This document shows, piece by piece, positions 34,990 through 42,976 of a DNA stretch of 64,000 bases. Numbering within the stretch: the stretch's first letter is position 1; each line of letters opens with the position of its first letter. Below the pieces are notes generated by a model. That model was given only the letters and a program-made list of their open reading frames with translations, searched no databases and was not told where the DNA came from. The position numbers were made by a program, and so were the translations under genes. The stretch is from Allobosea sp035944375 (GTDB lineage Bacteria > Pseudomonadota > Alphaproteobacteria > Rhizobiales > Beijerinckiaceae), in assembly GCF_035944375.1 (NCBI RefSeq), contig NZ_DASZBE010000018.1; one strand, 5' to 3'.

Positions 34990-35814
34990 TCAGGTCTTGC
35001 GCTGCCATGGCATCAACAGAACCTCGAGCCCATCGACGAGGTAGCTGAACAGGATGCCGACGAGGCTGAGCGCGACGAGGCAGGCGAAGATCAGCGGCAT
35101 GTCGAGGAAACTCGTGCCGCGCAGCAGCAGGTAGCCCAACCCGGAATTGGCACCGACGAACTCGCCAACGATCGCGCCCGTGGCGGCGAACACGGCCGAG
35201 ACCTTGAGCCCGGAGAAGATGTAGTTGAGCGCAGCCGGCACCCGCACCTTGCGGAAGGTGTCCCAACGCGTCGCACCCATCGAGCGCGTCAGATAAAGCA
35301 CGCGCTCGTCGAGCGCGCGGAAGCCGGTCATGCTGGCGACCAGCGTTGGGAAGAAGCAGAGCAGGAAAGTCAGCAGCACCTTCGGGAAAAGGCCGAAGCC
35401 GAACCAGACTACGAAGAGCGGCGCGATGGCGATCTTGGGCACCAGCTGGAAGAAGACGATCACCGGATAAACCGCCTTCTCCAGCAGCCTGACCGAGACG
35501 ATGATGTAACCGAGCGGGATCGAAATCACCGCCGCCATCAGGAAGCCCAGCACGATCTCGTTCGCCGTGACCAGTGTGTGCTCGAAGATCAGGGCCCTAT
35601 CGGTCCAGAGCCGCTCGAAGAAGGCGCTTGGCACGGGCAGGATGTATTCCGGCACGCCGGCCAGCGGGACGAGCCACTCCCAGGCGAGCAACAGCACGGC
35701 GAAGCTCGCCATGGGCCAGGCGATGGCCGAAGCCCATACGGCCAGCCGGCCGGGGGCGGTATCGGCCTGGGCGGCTGGACGCGCCGTCGTGGCGGGTGCG
35801 ACGTCATTGGTCAT
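34990..35814 (-). CDS. TauC/SsuC-type ABC transporter permease
   Basis: 274 residues with six hydrophobic segments and the EAA loop LTRSMGATRWDTFRKVRVPA. Overlaps the upstream IclR gene by 4 bases (ATGA), so regulator and transporter are made from one message. Partner of the binding protein and ATPase downstream. Confidence 0.92.
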   Translation of the reverse strand: MTNDVAPATTARPAAQADTAPGRLAVWASAIAWPMASFAVLLLAWEWLVPLAGVPEYILPVPSAFFERLWTDRALIFEHTLVTANEIVLGFLMAAVISIPLGYIIVSVRLLEKAVYPVIVFFQLVPKIAIAPLFVVWFGFGLFPKVLLTFLLCFFPTLVASMTGFRALDERVLYLTRSMGATRWDTFRKVRVPAALNYIFSGLKVSAVFAATGAIVGEFVGANSGLGYLLLRGTSFLDMPLIFACLVALSLVGILFSYLVDGLEVLLMPWQRKT

Positions 35815-36662
35815 GGGCTGGTTTCCACCGAATGGGCGGCGTCCAGCTGGCGCCTGGCGACAGGCTTCGCCGGCACCTGCATCTGCCGGCGCCGCAAGGG
35901 CCAGATTTCGGCCATGTCGCAGGCTGCGTCACGCAGCGCCAGCGCAATGGCGTCGCGCCGCGGCTCGCCCATGCGCGATGACGGGCCGGCGACGCTGAGC
36001 GTGCCGGCAACAGGCGCATCCGCAGCAGGGCCGGCGCGAAAGACGACGGCCATGGCCACAGTGCCGATCTCGCCCTCCTCGACCGCCAGCGCGACACCGC
36101 GACGCCGGGTCTCCGTAAGGTGAGTGCGCAGCATGTCGACATCCGAGATGGCGTTGGGACCGGCGCGCTCGCTTGCCTCAAAGCCGCGCGCGCAGACGAT
36201 GCGCAGGGCATCCGCCTCGGGCAGAGAAGCGAGCCAGGCCTTCCCGGTCGCGGTCGCATGCAGAACGATCTCGGCGCCCATGGGCGGGTCGTAGCGCAGC
36301 CCCGCGGTGGCGCCCTGAGCACGGGCGATCCAGACGAGATCCTCGTCTTCGACCACGGCGAGCCGGCAGTATTCGCGGGTTCTGTGTGCCAGGGCGTCGA
36401 GCACGATCTGCCCGGCGTCGGGCAGGCCGCGCAGATCAAGATCGCGGAAGGCAAGCTGCGCGAGCTTCAGCGTCAGCCCATAGGCGCCACTGGCAGCATC
36501 CTGGCTGACAAAGCCGCGCTCGGTCAGGGTCGCGAGCAGGCGGTGGGTCGCGCTGACGGGCAGGTCGAGGCGGGTGGACAGCAAGCCAAGGTCGATCCCA
36601 TCGGGCTCGCCAGCCAGCGCCTCCAGCATCTTCAACGCCCGCTCGACCGCTGCGATCGTCAC
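35811..36662 (-). CDS. IclR-family transcriptional regulator
   Basis: 283 residues from a GTG preceded by GGGACGA. Winged helix-turn-helix in the first 70 residues (AAVERALKMLEALAGEPDGI, then STRLDLPVSATHRLLATLTE), followed by the IclR ligand domain (LRYDPPMGAEIVLHATATGK). The long frame upstream of the GTG is antisense to the next gene. It heads the transporter operon and diverges from the EthD-like/SDR pair; the 31-bp palindrome at 36687 lies between the two starts and is the probable operator for both. Confidence 0.9.
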   Translation of the reverse strand: MTIAAVERALKMLEALAGEPDGIDLGLLSTRLDLPVSATHRLLATLTERGFVSQDAASGAYGLTLKLAQLAFRDLDLRGLPDAGQIVLDALAHRTREYCRLAVVEDEDLVWIARAQGATAGLRYDPPMGAEIVLHATATGKAWLASLPEADALRIVCARGFEASERAGPNAISDVDMLRTHLTETRRRGVALAVEEGEIGTVAMAVVFRAGPAADAPVAGTLSVAGPSSRMGEPRRDAIALALRDAACDMAEIWPLRRRQMQVPAKPVARRQLDAAHSVETSP

Positions 36663-36686
36663 CGTTTCGTCCCTGTTTTTATTTTT

Positions 36687-36717
36687 GGAAATCAATTCCA
36701 ATTCAGAATTGATTTCC
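36687..36717. promoter_or_regulatory. IclR operator candidate in divergent promoter
   Basis: Perfect 12-bp inverted repeat GGAAATCAATTC-N7-GAATTGATTTCC, A+T-rich in a G+C-rich setting, placed 24 bp upstream of the IclR start and 59 bp upstream of the divergent gene. Such position and size suit autorepression plus control of the divergent operon. Confidence 0.7.
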
Positions 36718-36776
36718 GTATATGAGGCAACAGAGGCGGAGTCAACGCGCCTCGACGAAGCAGCGGGAGGATGGCA

Positions 36777-37475
36777 GTGAGCTTGTCGGGAGAAGGCGCG
36801 GTCGCGATCTGGCACGATATCGCGCCGGAAGGCCGCGAGGAATTCTACGCCTGGCATGGTCAGGAGCACATGCCCGAACGCGTCGGCATCCCCGGCTTCC
36901 AGCGCGGCCGGCGCTATGTCGCGATCGAGGCCGATCTCGAATTCTTCAATCTCTACGAGGCCTTGAGCGTTGAGGTGCTGAAGGGCCAGGATTATACGGC
37001 GCGGGTCAATGCACCGACGCCCTGGACCCTTTCGACCGTGAAGCACTTCCGCTCGGTGGCGCGTTCGATCTGCCGCGTCGCGCTGAGCACCGGGCCGGCT
37101 CAGGGCGGCCTTATCGCAACCTTGCGCTACGATGTGGCGGAGTCGGATGCGGCAGAACACAAGGCGACCCTGCAGCGCCGGATCCTTCCCGATCTGCTCG
37201 CACAGCCCGGCGTCGCGGCAGTGCATGTTCTGACGGCCGATGCCGAGGCGAGCGGTGTCGCCACCGCCGAACAGAAGGCGCGTGGCGTGGCCAATGCCGT
37301 TCCGAGCTGGGTGCTGCTGCTTGAGGGCTGGGGCGACGAAGCGGCCTTCGTCGCGACGGCGAAAGCCGAACTTGCGCCGGGCAAGTTCGATGCGATCGGT
37401 GGCCAGGGCCCGTATTCGCTCGGACTCTATCGCCACCAGATCACCCGGACCAAGACCGCCTGGAGCGCCGGCTGA
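36777..37475 (+). CDS. EthD/dimeric alpha-beta barrel-like protein
   Basis: 232 residues. The N-terminal half (HDIAPEGREEFYAWHGQEHM, then PERVGIPGFQRGRRY) is the ferredoxin-like fold seen in EthD and DUF4286-like proteins, and a second copy of similar character occupies residues 110-225, so it is probably a tandem barrel. The ribosome-binding site GGGAGG abuts an ATG at 36771 but lies six bases before the GTG at 36777, so I prefer the GTG. It overlaps the SDR start by one base (TGATG). Members often assist in degradation of aromatic or lactone compounds; the role here is unknown. Confidence 0.75.
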   Translation: MSLSGEGAVAIWHDIAPEGREEFYAWHGQEHMPERVGIPGFQRGRRYVAIEADLEFFNLYEALSVEVLKGQDYTARVNAPTPWTLSTVKHFRSVARSICRVALSTGPAQGGLIATLRYDVAESDAAEHKATLQRRILPDLLAQPGVAAVHVLTADAEASGVATAEQKARGVANAVPSWVLLLEGWGDEAAFVATAKAELAPGKFDAIGGQGPYSLGLYRHQITRTKTAWSAG

Positions 37476-38257
37476 TGGGCGCGACCTATGACCTTTCCGG
37501 TCGCATCGCGCTCGTGACGGGCGGCGCAGGGGGCCTTGGGCGCGGGATCGCGCGGGCTCTTCTCGATGCCGGGGCGTCGGTCGAACTCTGGGATTCGAAT
37601 GCGGCCGCCCTTGCCGAGGCTGCGACCGAACTGGGATCACGCGTCAGCACCCGCCCACTCGACATCACGGACGCCGGAGCCGTCGAACAGGCCGCTGTCG
37701 ATGTGTTCCTCGCTCGCGGCAGGGTCGACATCCTGATCAACAACGCCGGCGTGCTCGGCGAGGTCAAACCGATCTGGGAAACCGCGCCGGAGAACTTCCA
37801 GCGCGTGCTGCAGGTCAACCTGTTTGGCTCCTATCTGGTGACCCGCGCTGTCGTTGGCCGCATGCGCCAGCAGGCTCCGCGCTCTTCCAGCTTGAACCAG
37901 CACGTGTTGCGAGGCCATGTCGTCAACATCGCTTCGATCCAAGGCAAGGAGGGCATGGCGAGCGCCGTGGCCTACAGTTCCTCCAAAGCGGGGCTGATCG
38001 CGCTGACAAAGAGCGTTGCCAAGGAGACGGCGCGGGACGGCATCATCGTCACGGCAATCACGCCGGCCGCGGCTGAAACGGCGATGGCTCGTGAGATCTC
38101 GGCCGAACGCCGCGCCGATATTCTCGGCCGCATCCCCATGGGCCGCTTCGTCGAGGTGGAGGAGGTGGCCCGGATGGTGCTGTGGCTTTCGTCCGATGAG
38201 TGCTCGTTCTCGACCGGCGGCATCTTCGACCTGTCGGGCGGCCGGGCGACCTATTGA
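37475..38257 (+). CDS. Short-chain dehydrogenase/reductase
   Basis: 260 residues. Cofactor motif TGGAGGLG (residues about 15-22) with Asp after strand 2 (LWDSNA), so NAD(H) is more likely than NADP(H). NNAG, the catalytic Ser in NIASIQG, and YSSSK give a complete active site. Coupled to the EthD-like gene. Last gene before the right end of the island. Confidence 0.92.
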   Translation: MGATYDLSGRIALVTGGAGGLGRGIARALLDAGASVELWDSNAAALAEAATELGSRVSTRPLDITDAGAVEQAAVDVFLARGRVDILINNAGVLGEVKPIWETAPENFQRVLQVNLFGSYLVTRAVVGRMRQQAPRSSSLNQHVLRGHVVNIASIQGKEGMASAVAYSSSKAGLIALTKSVAKETARDGIIVTAITPAAAETAMAREISAERRADILGRIPMGRFVEVEEVARMVLWLSSDECSFSTGGIFDLSGGRATY

Positions 38258-38533
38258 TTGCTCTCGGAGTGCCTGGTCCATCGATGAGACCCACCCCGAG
38301 CGAGCAGGCGACGCGGACCGTCCGACAGCTCACTCGGAGACCCGATCGCTCAACAAGACTCCTCGGGCCAGCATCTGGCGCTCTCGGGACTTGCGGACTC
38401 AGCCGTTCCTATTCCCGCTTGCCCAAAGGCTGGCTTTTCCACAGCCCCCGTCAGTCCAGAGCGTAACATTTTCAGGCTCGTCACAGCGTTACAAATAATG
38501 CCTTAACCCATTGATTTTATTAAATTACAAGCC
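38258..38533. other. Right inner flank of the island
   Basis: 276 bp without a gene. It carries GTTACAAAT at 38488-38496, the same 9-mer found beside the integrase, and turns A+T-rich directly before the att repeat (38500-38530), as is common at island junctions. Confidence 0.5.
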
Positions 38534-38583
38534 AGTTCAATCCTCTCTCGCAGCACCAGCCCATCTCCTTGATGTGGCTGAGA
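38534..38583. repeat. attR: second copy of the tRNA-Thr 3' end
   Basis: 38534-38574 is identical to 9340-9380 and eight further bases match after one substitution. It contains the tRNA 3' 25 bases including CCA but no other tRNA part. It marks the right boundary of the island. Confidence 0.93.
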
Positions 38584-38720
38584 AATTTGACGGAGACGAG
38601 CCGTCGCCCCTTTCTGACGTTACAAATCGCGCCGCAACAGGCGGCCATCAAGCCGCTCTCTGGGACCGTGCCCCCGTTCCGCGGCCGCCTTGCCGCCATC
38701 CTCACCGTCGCGACCGCGTT
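38584..38720. other. Right outer flank resembling the integrase-side flank
   Basis: Up to about 38631 this chromosomal side keeps recognisable similarity to 9390-9436, including an exact 20-bp match containing GTTACAAAT. No gene. It suggests an earlier element used the same tRNA and left its end here. Confidence 0.5.
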
Positions 38721-39710
38721 TCAGGTCTCGAGGATGATCTTGGCGGCGCCGACGCGGCCGGCATCGATGTCGGCGAAGGCCCCGGCGCCCTCACTGAGCG
38801 GACGGCGCTCCGTCCAGCCGAGGGCACCGAGGCGGCCTCGGGCCAGCGCCTCGACGGTCTGGCCGAAATCGGTTGGCGTGTAGCAGTAGACGCCGGCCAG
38901 CGTGATCTCCTGCAGCGTGAGCTTGCGGATGTCGAGGCCGCCCTGCTCGGGGAGCAGGCCGACATGGACGATAACGCCACCGGGACGCGTCATGCGGCAG
39001 GCAGCCGCCCGGGTCGCATCGGCGCCGACCGCGTCGATGACCAGATCGGCGCTGTTGTCGTCCGGCTCGTCCTCGCCAGGCCGATAGACCGCGATGCCTT
39101 CGGCCTCCACCGTCGCGCGACGCTGCGGGTTGGTTTCGCCGATGACGAGATCACGGGCGCCGAACAGCCGCGCGACCAGGGCGGCGGCGAGCCCGATGGC
39201 GCCGCCGCCGAGAACCACGACCCGGCAGGCCGCGAGCGGCTGGTGCAGGCGCTGCATCCCGATCCGCACCGCATGCCAGGAGACGGCGACGGGCTCGGCC
39301 AGCGCCGCATGGGCGATCGGCATGGCGTCGGGAATCGGCATCAGGTTGCGCTGGGGAATCCGCACCAGCTCCGCGAAGGCGCCGGGCCGTGGCGGCATCG
39401 AGATGATCTGCCGCGTCGGCGAGAGATGCCAGCGCCCCTCGATCGCATAGGGGCAGGCCGGGTCGACCACGAGCGGATTGATGGTGACGCGCTCGCCGGC
39501 GCGCGGCCCCGTCGCGATCCGCCCCGCCGCCTCATGGCCGAGGATCAGCGGCGGCGGGCGGCGCGCATCGAAGCCGTGATAGGCATGCATGTCCGAGCCG
39601 CAGATGCCGACCGCCTCGACGCAGACAAGGACTTCGTCGGCCAGCGGGACCGGGTCCGGCTCATCGCGGAAGACCAGGCTGTTGGGGCCGGTGTAGACGA
39701 GGGCCTTCAT
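38721..39710 (-). CDS. Zinc-type alcohol dehydrogenase (candidate DHPS 2-dehydrogenase)
   Basis: 329 residues of the medium-chain dehydrogenase family. Catalytic-zinc ligands are visible as VGICGSDMHAYHG and LGHEAAG, and the NAD fold has VVLGGGAIGL. The lobe that normally carries four structural-zinc cysteines is reduced to VDPACPYAIEGRWHLSPTRQ, with only one Cys. Start at M of MKALVYTG (39710), after GAGGAA; the in-frame ATG at 39746 overlaps the SDR gene. In DHPS catabolism two dehydrogenases of different families interconvert the DHPS enantiomers through the 2-keto compound; this gene and the next fit that pair by position beside the HpsN-like gene. Confidence 0.85.
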   Translation of the reverse strand: MKALVYTGPNSLVFRDEPDPVPLADEVLVCVEAVGICGSDMHAYHGFDARRPPPLILGHEAAGRIATGPRAGERVTINPLVVDPACPYAIEGRWHLSPTRQIISMPPRPGAFAELVRIPQRNLMPIPDAMPIAHAALAEPVAVSWHAVRIGMQRLHQPLAACRVVVLGGGAIGLAAALVARLFGARDLVIGETNPQRRATVEAEGIAVYRPGEDEPDDNSADLVIDAVGADATRAAACRMTRPGGVIVHVGLLPEQGGLDIRKLTLQEITLAGVYCYTPTDFGQTVEALARGRLGALGWTERRPLSEGAGAFADIDAGRVGAAKIILET

Positions 39711-39723
39711 CGGGGAGCATTCC

Positions 39724-40494
39724 TCATTTGGCGGTGAAGCCGCCATCGACGGTCAGCGTCTGGCCGGTGACATAGGCCGAGGCCGGCGAGGCCAGAAAGA
39801 CCGTGGCGCCGGCGAGATCGTCGAGCTCGCCATTGCGGCCGATGGCGGTCTGCGCCGCGTTTTTGGCGGCGCGTGCCGGGTCGGCGAAGACGGGCGCCGT
39901 CAGCGGCGTCGGGAAGAAGCCCGGCGCGATTGCGTTGCAGGTGACGCCATGGCGCGACCATTCCTCGGCGATGGCCCGCGTCAGCTGGACGACGCCGCCC
40001 TTCGCCGCGCCATAGGGCGCGCAGTCGGGGAAGGCGCGGTAGCTCTGCAGCGAGGCGATGTTGACGATGCGGCCATAGCCGCGCTGCGCCATCCCCGGCG
40101 CAAAAGCCTGCGTCAACAGGAAGGGCGCGCGCAGATGCACGGCCATATGCAGGTCAAAGCCCCCGGCCGAAACCTGCATGAAGGGCTGACGCAGATTGAG
40201 CCCGGCGACATTGACGAGGATGTCGATGGTCCGCCCCAGCCGCTCGCAGGCCGCCGCCAGAGTGGTGCCCGCCTCCGGCGAGGCGAGATCGGCGGCGATG
40301 ATGTCGGCCGCGATGCCGTCCGCCCGCAGGCCTTCGGCCGCCTCGCGCAGCGCCTCCTCCCGCCTTGCGACGATGACGAGATGCGCGCCCGCCAGCCCCA
40401 GCGCGCGGGCCATGGCGAGCCCGATGCCGCTGTTGCCGCCGGTGACCAGCGCAGTCCTGCCGGTGAGGTCGAAGAGAGAGGTCAGCCTGAACAT
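39724..40494 (-). CDS. Short-chain dehydrogenase (candidate DHPS 2-dehydrogenase)
   Basis: 256 residues. TGGNSGIG cofactor motif, NVAGLN in place of NNAG, catalytic Ser in NIASLQSYR, and YGAAK. The sequence resembles gluconate 5-dehydrogenase-type SDRs. It lies 3 bp after the HpsN-like gene and 13 bp before the zinc dehydrogenase, so all three are co-expressed. The assignment to sulfopropanediol oxidation rests on context. Confidence 0.88.
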   Translation of the reverse strand: MFRLTSLFDLTGRTALVTGGNSGIGLAMARALGLAGAHLVIVARREEALREAAEGLRADGIAADIIAADLASPEAGTTLAAACERLGRTIDILVNVAGLNLRQPFMQVSAGGFDLHMAVHLRAPFLLTQAFAPGMAQRGYGRIVNIASLQSYRAFPDCAPYGAAKGGVVQLTRAIAEEWSRHGVTCNAIAPGFFPTPLTAPVFADPARAAKNAAQTAIGRNGELDDLAGATVFLASPASAYVTGQTLTVDGGFTAK

Positions 40495-40497
40495 CGC

Positions 40498-41811
40498 TCA
40501 GACCTCGACCGGCGTACCGAGGTCGACATTCGAACCCGGCGCATATTTGGCCATGCGCGCATCGCTGGTGCGGGCATGCGCCTCCATGCCCTCCAGCCGT
40601 GAGATCCGGGCAGAGATGGGGGCGATGCGCTGGCAGGCGGCACGGTCCATGCGCTGCCAGGTCAGGGGCTTCAGGAATTTGTGGACCGACAGCCCCGCCG
40701 AATAGCGGGCGGCGAATTTGGTCGGGAGGATGTGGTTGGGGCCCGAGACCTTGTCACCGAAGGCGACATTGGTCTCCTCGCCGAGGAAGAGTGAGCCGTA
40801 ATTGCTGAGATGGGCGTGCCACCAGTCGAGATCGCCGCAATGCACCTCCAGATGCTCGCAGGCGTAAGCGTCGGAGACCGCGACCATCTCCTCGCGCGTG
40901 TCGCAGAGGACGATCTCGCCATAGTCGCGCCAGGCGGCGCCGGCGGCATCGCGCGCGGTGGGTGGCAGGGTGCCGATCAGCTCCGGCATCAGCCTGGCGA
41001 CCTCGTCGGCGATGCGGCGCGAGGAGGTGATCAGCCAGGCCGGGCTCTCATGGCCGTGCTCGGCCTGGCCGACGAGATCGGTCGCGACGATCAGCGGATC
41101 GGCGCTGTCATCGGCGATCACGGCGACCTCGGAGGGGCCGGCGAAGACGTCGATCCCGACCTTGCCGAACAGCATCCGCTTGGCCTCGGCGACGAATTTG
41201 TTGCCAGGGCCGACGATGATGTCGGCCGGCTTGCCGGTGAACAGGCCGAAGGTCATCGCCGCGACCGCCTGGACGCCGCCCAGACACATGATGATGTCGG
41301 CGCCGGCCACCGTCAGCGCATAGAGCACATGGGGGTGGATGCCCTGGCCGCGGAACGGCGCCGAGCAGGCAACGACGGTCTTGACGCCGGCGGCCTTGGC
41401 GGTGGCGACGGACATATAAGCCGAGGCGATATGGGCGTAGCGGCCGGTCGGCACATAGCAGCCGGCCGTGTTCACCGGCACAAGCTTCTGCCCGAGATGC
41501 AGGCCGGGCGAGATCTCCAGCGAAAAATCCTGACAGGAGGCGCGCTGCGCCTCGGCGAAGCGGCGCACCTGGCCGGCGGCGAAGCTGATGTCGTCCTTGA
41601 CGGCCTGCGGCACGTCGCGGATGCGCTGCGCGATGGCGGCCTGGTCAAGGACGATAGGCCCGTCCCATTTGTCGAGCTTGAGGGCGTAGTCCTTCACCGC
41701 CTGCTCGCCCCCGGCCTCGATCGCGGCGAGCATCTCGGTGACCACCGCCCGTGCGGTGTCGGTTTCCGTTTCCGGCGTCTTGGTCGCGGTCTTGAGATGG
41801 GTGATGGCCAT
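40498..41811 (-). CDS. hpsN: HpsN-like sulfopropanediol 3-dehydrogenase (histidinol dehydrogenase fold)
   Basis: 437 residues. The HisD fold is evident: CYVPTGRYAHIASAYM, GPGNKFVAEAKRMLFG, VGQAEHGHES with the zinc Gln and His, EHLEV with the catalytic Glu-His, SGPNHILPT and EGMEAHAR. Segments such as AAWRDYGEIVLCDTREEM, DLDWWHAHLSNYGSLFLGEE and LSVHKFLKPLTWQR match what I remember of HpsN proteins, which oxidise (R)-2,3-dihydroxypropane-1-sulfonate to sulfolactate, rather than biosynthetic HisD. The operon has no histidine gene but has sulfonate-type transport genes, supporting this. Substrate is inferred and needs testing. Confidence 0.78.
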   Translation of the reverse strand: MAITHLKTATKTPETETDTARAVVTEMLAAIEAGGEQAVKDYALKLDKWDGPIVLDQAAIAQRIRDVPQAVKDDISFAAGQVRRFAEAQRASCQDFSLEISPGLHLGQKLVPVNTAGCYVPTGRYAHIASAYMSVATAKAAGVKTVVACSAPFRGQGIHPHVLYALTVAGADIIMCLGGVQAVAAMTFGLFTGKPADIIVGPGNKFVAEAKRMLFGKVGIDVFAGPSEVAVIADDSADPLIVATDLVGQAEHGHESPAWLITSSRRIADEVARLMPELIGTLPPTARDAAGAAWRDYGEIVLCDTREEMVAVSDAYACEHLEVHCGDLDWWHAHLSNYGSLFLGEETNVAFGDKVSGPNHILPTKFAARYSAGLSVHKFLKPLTWQRMDRAACQRIAPISARISRLEGMEAHARTSDARMAKYAPGSNVDLGTPVEV

Positions 41812-41893
41812 GGCTTTAGGTCCGCTTCGGAGCGCAGGGGGTGGTGGCGGTGACGCCGGGAGGCGTCACCGCAGCGGTCGGTGATGAGCTGGC

Positions 41894-42943
41894 TTACTTC
41901 TTGTCGAACTCGGTCGCGAAGGCCTTGAGCTTGGGGTCGGCCGCGACGCGCTTCAGGAAGTCGTCGGTGACGTAGCTCTTGGCGTCCGGGTTGGAGGGAA
42001 TGGTGCCGACCTCGGTGATGAACTTTCCGATCTCGGAGAACCAGCCATCCACCGTCGAGGCGCCGGAGCCCCGCGCCATCAGCTTGAGCTGTTCGTCAAG
42101 GCCGAAGGTCGGCCGCAGCGCGAACTCCTGGTCCATCGCCTTGGGCGTCACTTCGAGGCCGCCCTGCTTGTAGAAGTCGAGCGCCAGCGTGCGCGCCTCG
42201 GCCGGGTTGGCCTTGGCCCAGGACCAGCCGCGCAGGAAGACGGCGAGGAATTTCGCCACGTCGTCCGGACGCTCCTTGGCAAAGTCGCCGCGCACGATCA
42301 GCGCACCGGGCACGATCGCGTTCGCATCGGCGCCCGAGCAGAGATATTTGGCGTTGGCGCGCTCCTCGAGCGTGTAGGTGTTGGGCGCCCAGACACCCGC
42401 GACATCGCCATTGTTGGAGGTGATCGCGGTGATGATCTGGGCCTGGCCGAGATTGACGAACTGCATGTCGCTCTGCTGCAGGCCGAACTTGGTCAGGCAT
42501 TTGCGGGCCGCGTAATCCACCGTGGAATTGGTGGTGAGCAGCAGCTTCTGGCCCTTCAGCAGCTTCGGATCGGCCTTGATCGCGTCGAACTTGTCGCCGC
42601 GGACCATCATCGCATTGGTCTTCGACTCGTCGTTGGTGATGCCGATGGTCAGGATGTTGAAGCGCACCGCGCCGAGCACGGCGGGAACCGAACCGGTGCC
42701 GCCGACATCCCAGGACTTGGCGGCCGAGGCCGCGATCTGCGGCGCGCCGGCCGGGAAGGTCGAGAAGTTCGGGGTGAGGCCAACATCCTTCCACCAGCCC
42801 TTCACGGTGGCGTAGTGGAACGGCAGCGCCCAGTAGAGCGAGGGCTGGTAGCTGACGCCGATGGCGGTCTGCGCCTGGCTCGGCGAAGGCGCGGCAAAGG
42901 CCAGCGCGGCGGCGATACCCAGTCCGGCAACGATGCGTTTCAT
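41894..42943 (-). CDS. NitT/TauT-type ABC transporter substrate-binding protein
   Basis: 349 residues with a signal peptide (IVAGLGIAAALAFAAPSPSQA). The family pattern is clear in YQPSLYWALPFHYATVKGWW, FPAGAPQIAASAAKSWDVGG and YLCSGADANAIVPGALIVRG. It would deliver a sulfonate or similar anion to the permeases encoded upstream in the same operon. It lies between the DegT aminotransferase and the HpsN-like gene. Confidence 0.92.
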   Translation of the reverse strand: MKRIVAGLGIAAALAFAAPSPSQAQTAIGVSYQPSLYWALPFHYATVKGWWKDVGLTPNFSTFPAGAPQIAASAAKSWDVGGTGSVPAVLGAVRFNILTIGITNDESKTNAMMVRGDKFDAIKADPKLLKGQKLLLTTNSTVDYAARKCLTKFGLQQSDMQFVNLGQAQIITAITSNNGDVAGVWAPNTYTLEERANAKYLCSGADANAIVPGALIVRGDFAKERPDDVAKFLAVFLRGWSWAKANPAEARTLALDFYKQGGLEVTPKAMDQEFALRPTFGLDEQLKLMARGSGASTVDGWFSEIGKFITEVGTIPSNPDAKSYVTDDFLKRVAADPKLKAFATEFDKK

Positions 42944-42976
42944 CTTCGTTTTCTCCCTGTTGTCGTTAGCCCGGTC

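Larger units (their letters stand above)
9340..38583. mobile_element. Genomic island integrated at the 3' end of tRNA-Thr
   Basis: About 29.2 kb lies between two direct copies of the tRNA-Thr 3' end plus downstream flank (41 bp identical, 50 bp with one mismatch). A tyrosine integrase gene sits 94 bp inside the tRNA end and reads inward, the usual arrangement for tRNA-targeted islands. Cargo includes type I and type IV-like restriction genes, small unknown genes, decayed mobile-element genes, an SOS-box promoter and two transport/catabolic operons. No phage structural, conjugation or replication genes are visible, so it is probably not self-transmissible now. Whether the metabolic right half came in with the integrase or in an earlier event cannot be told from the window. 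Confidence 0.88.

Noticed and set aside
9340..38583. Prophage
   Set aside because: Integrase and an HNH remnant are present but no capsid, tail, terminase, lysis or replication genes.
40498..41811. Biosynthetic histidinol dehydrogenase (hisD)
   Set aside because: No histidine genes nearby, neighbours are sulfonate-type transport genes and two dehydrogenases, and segments fit the HpsN branch better.
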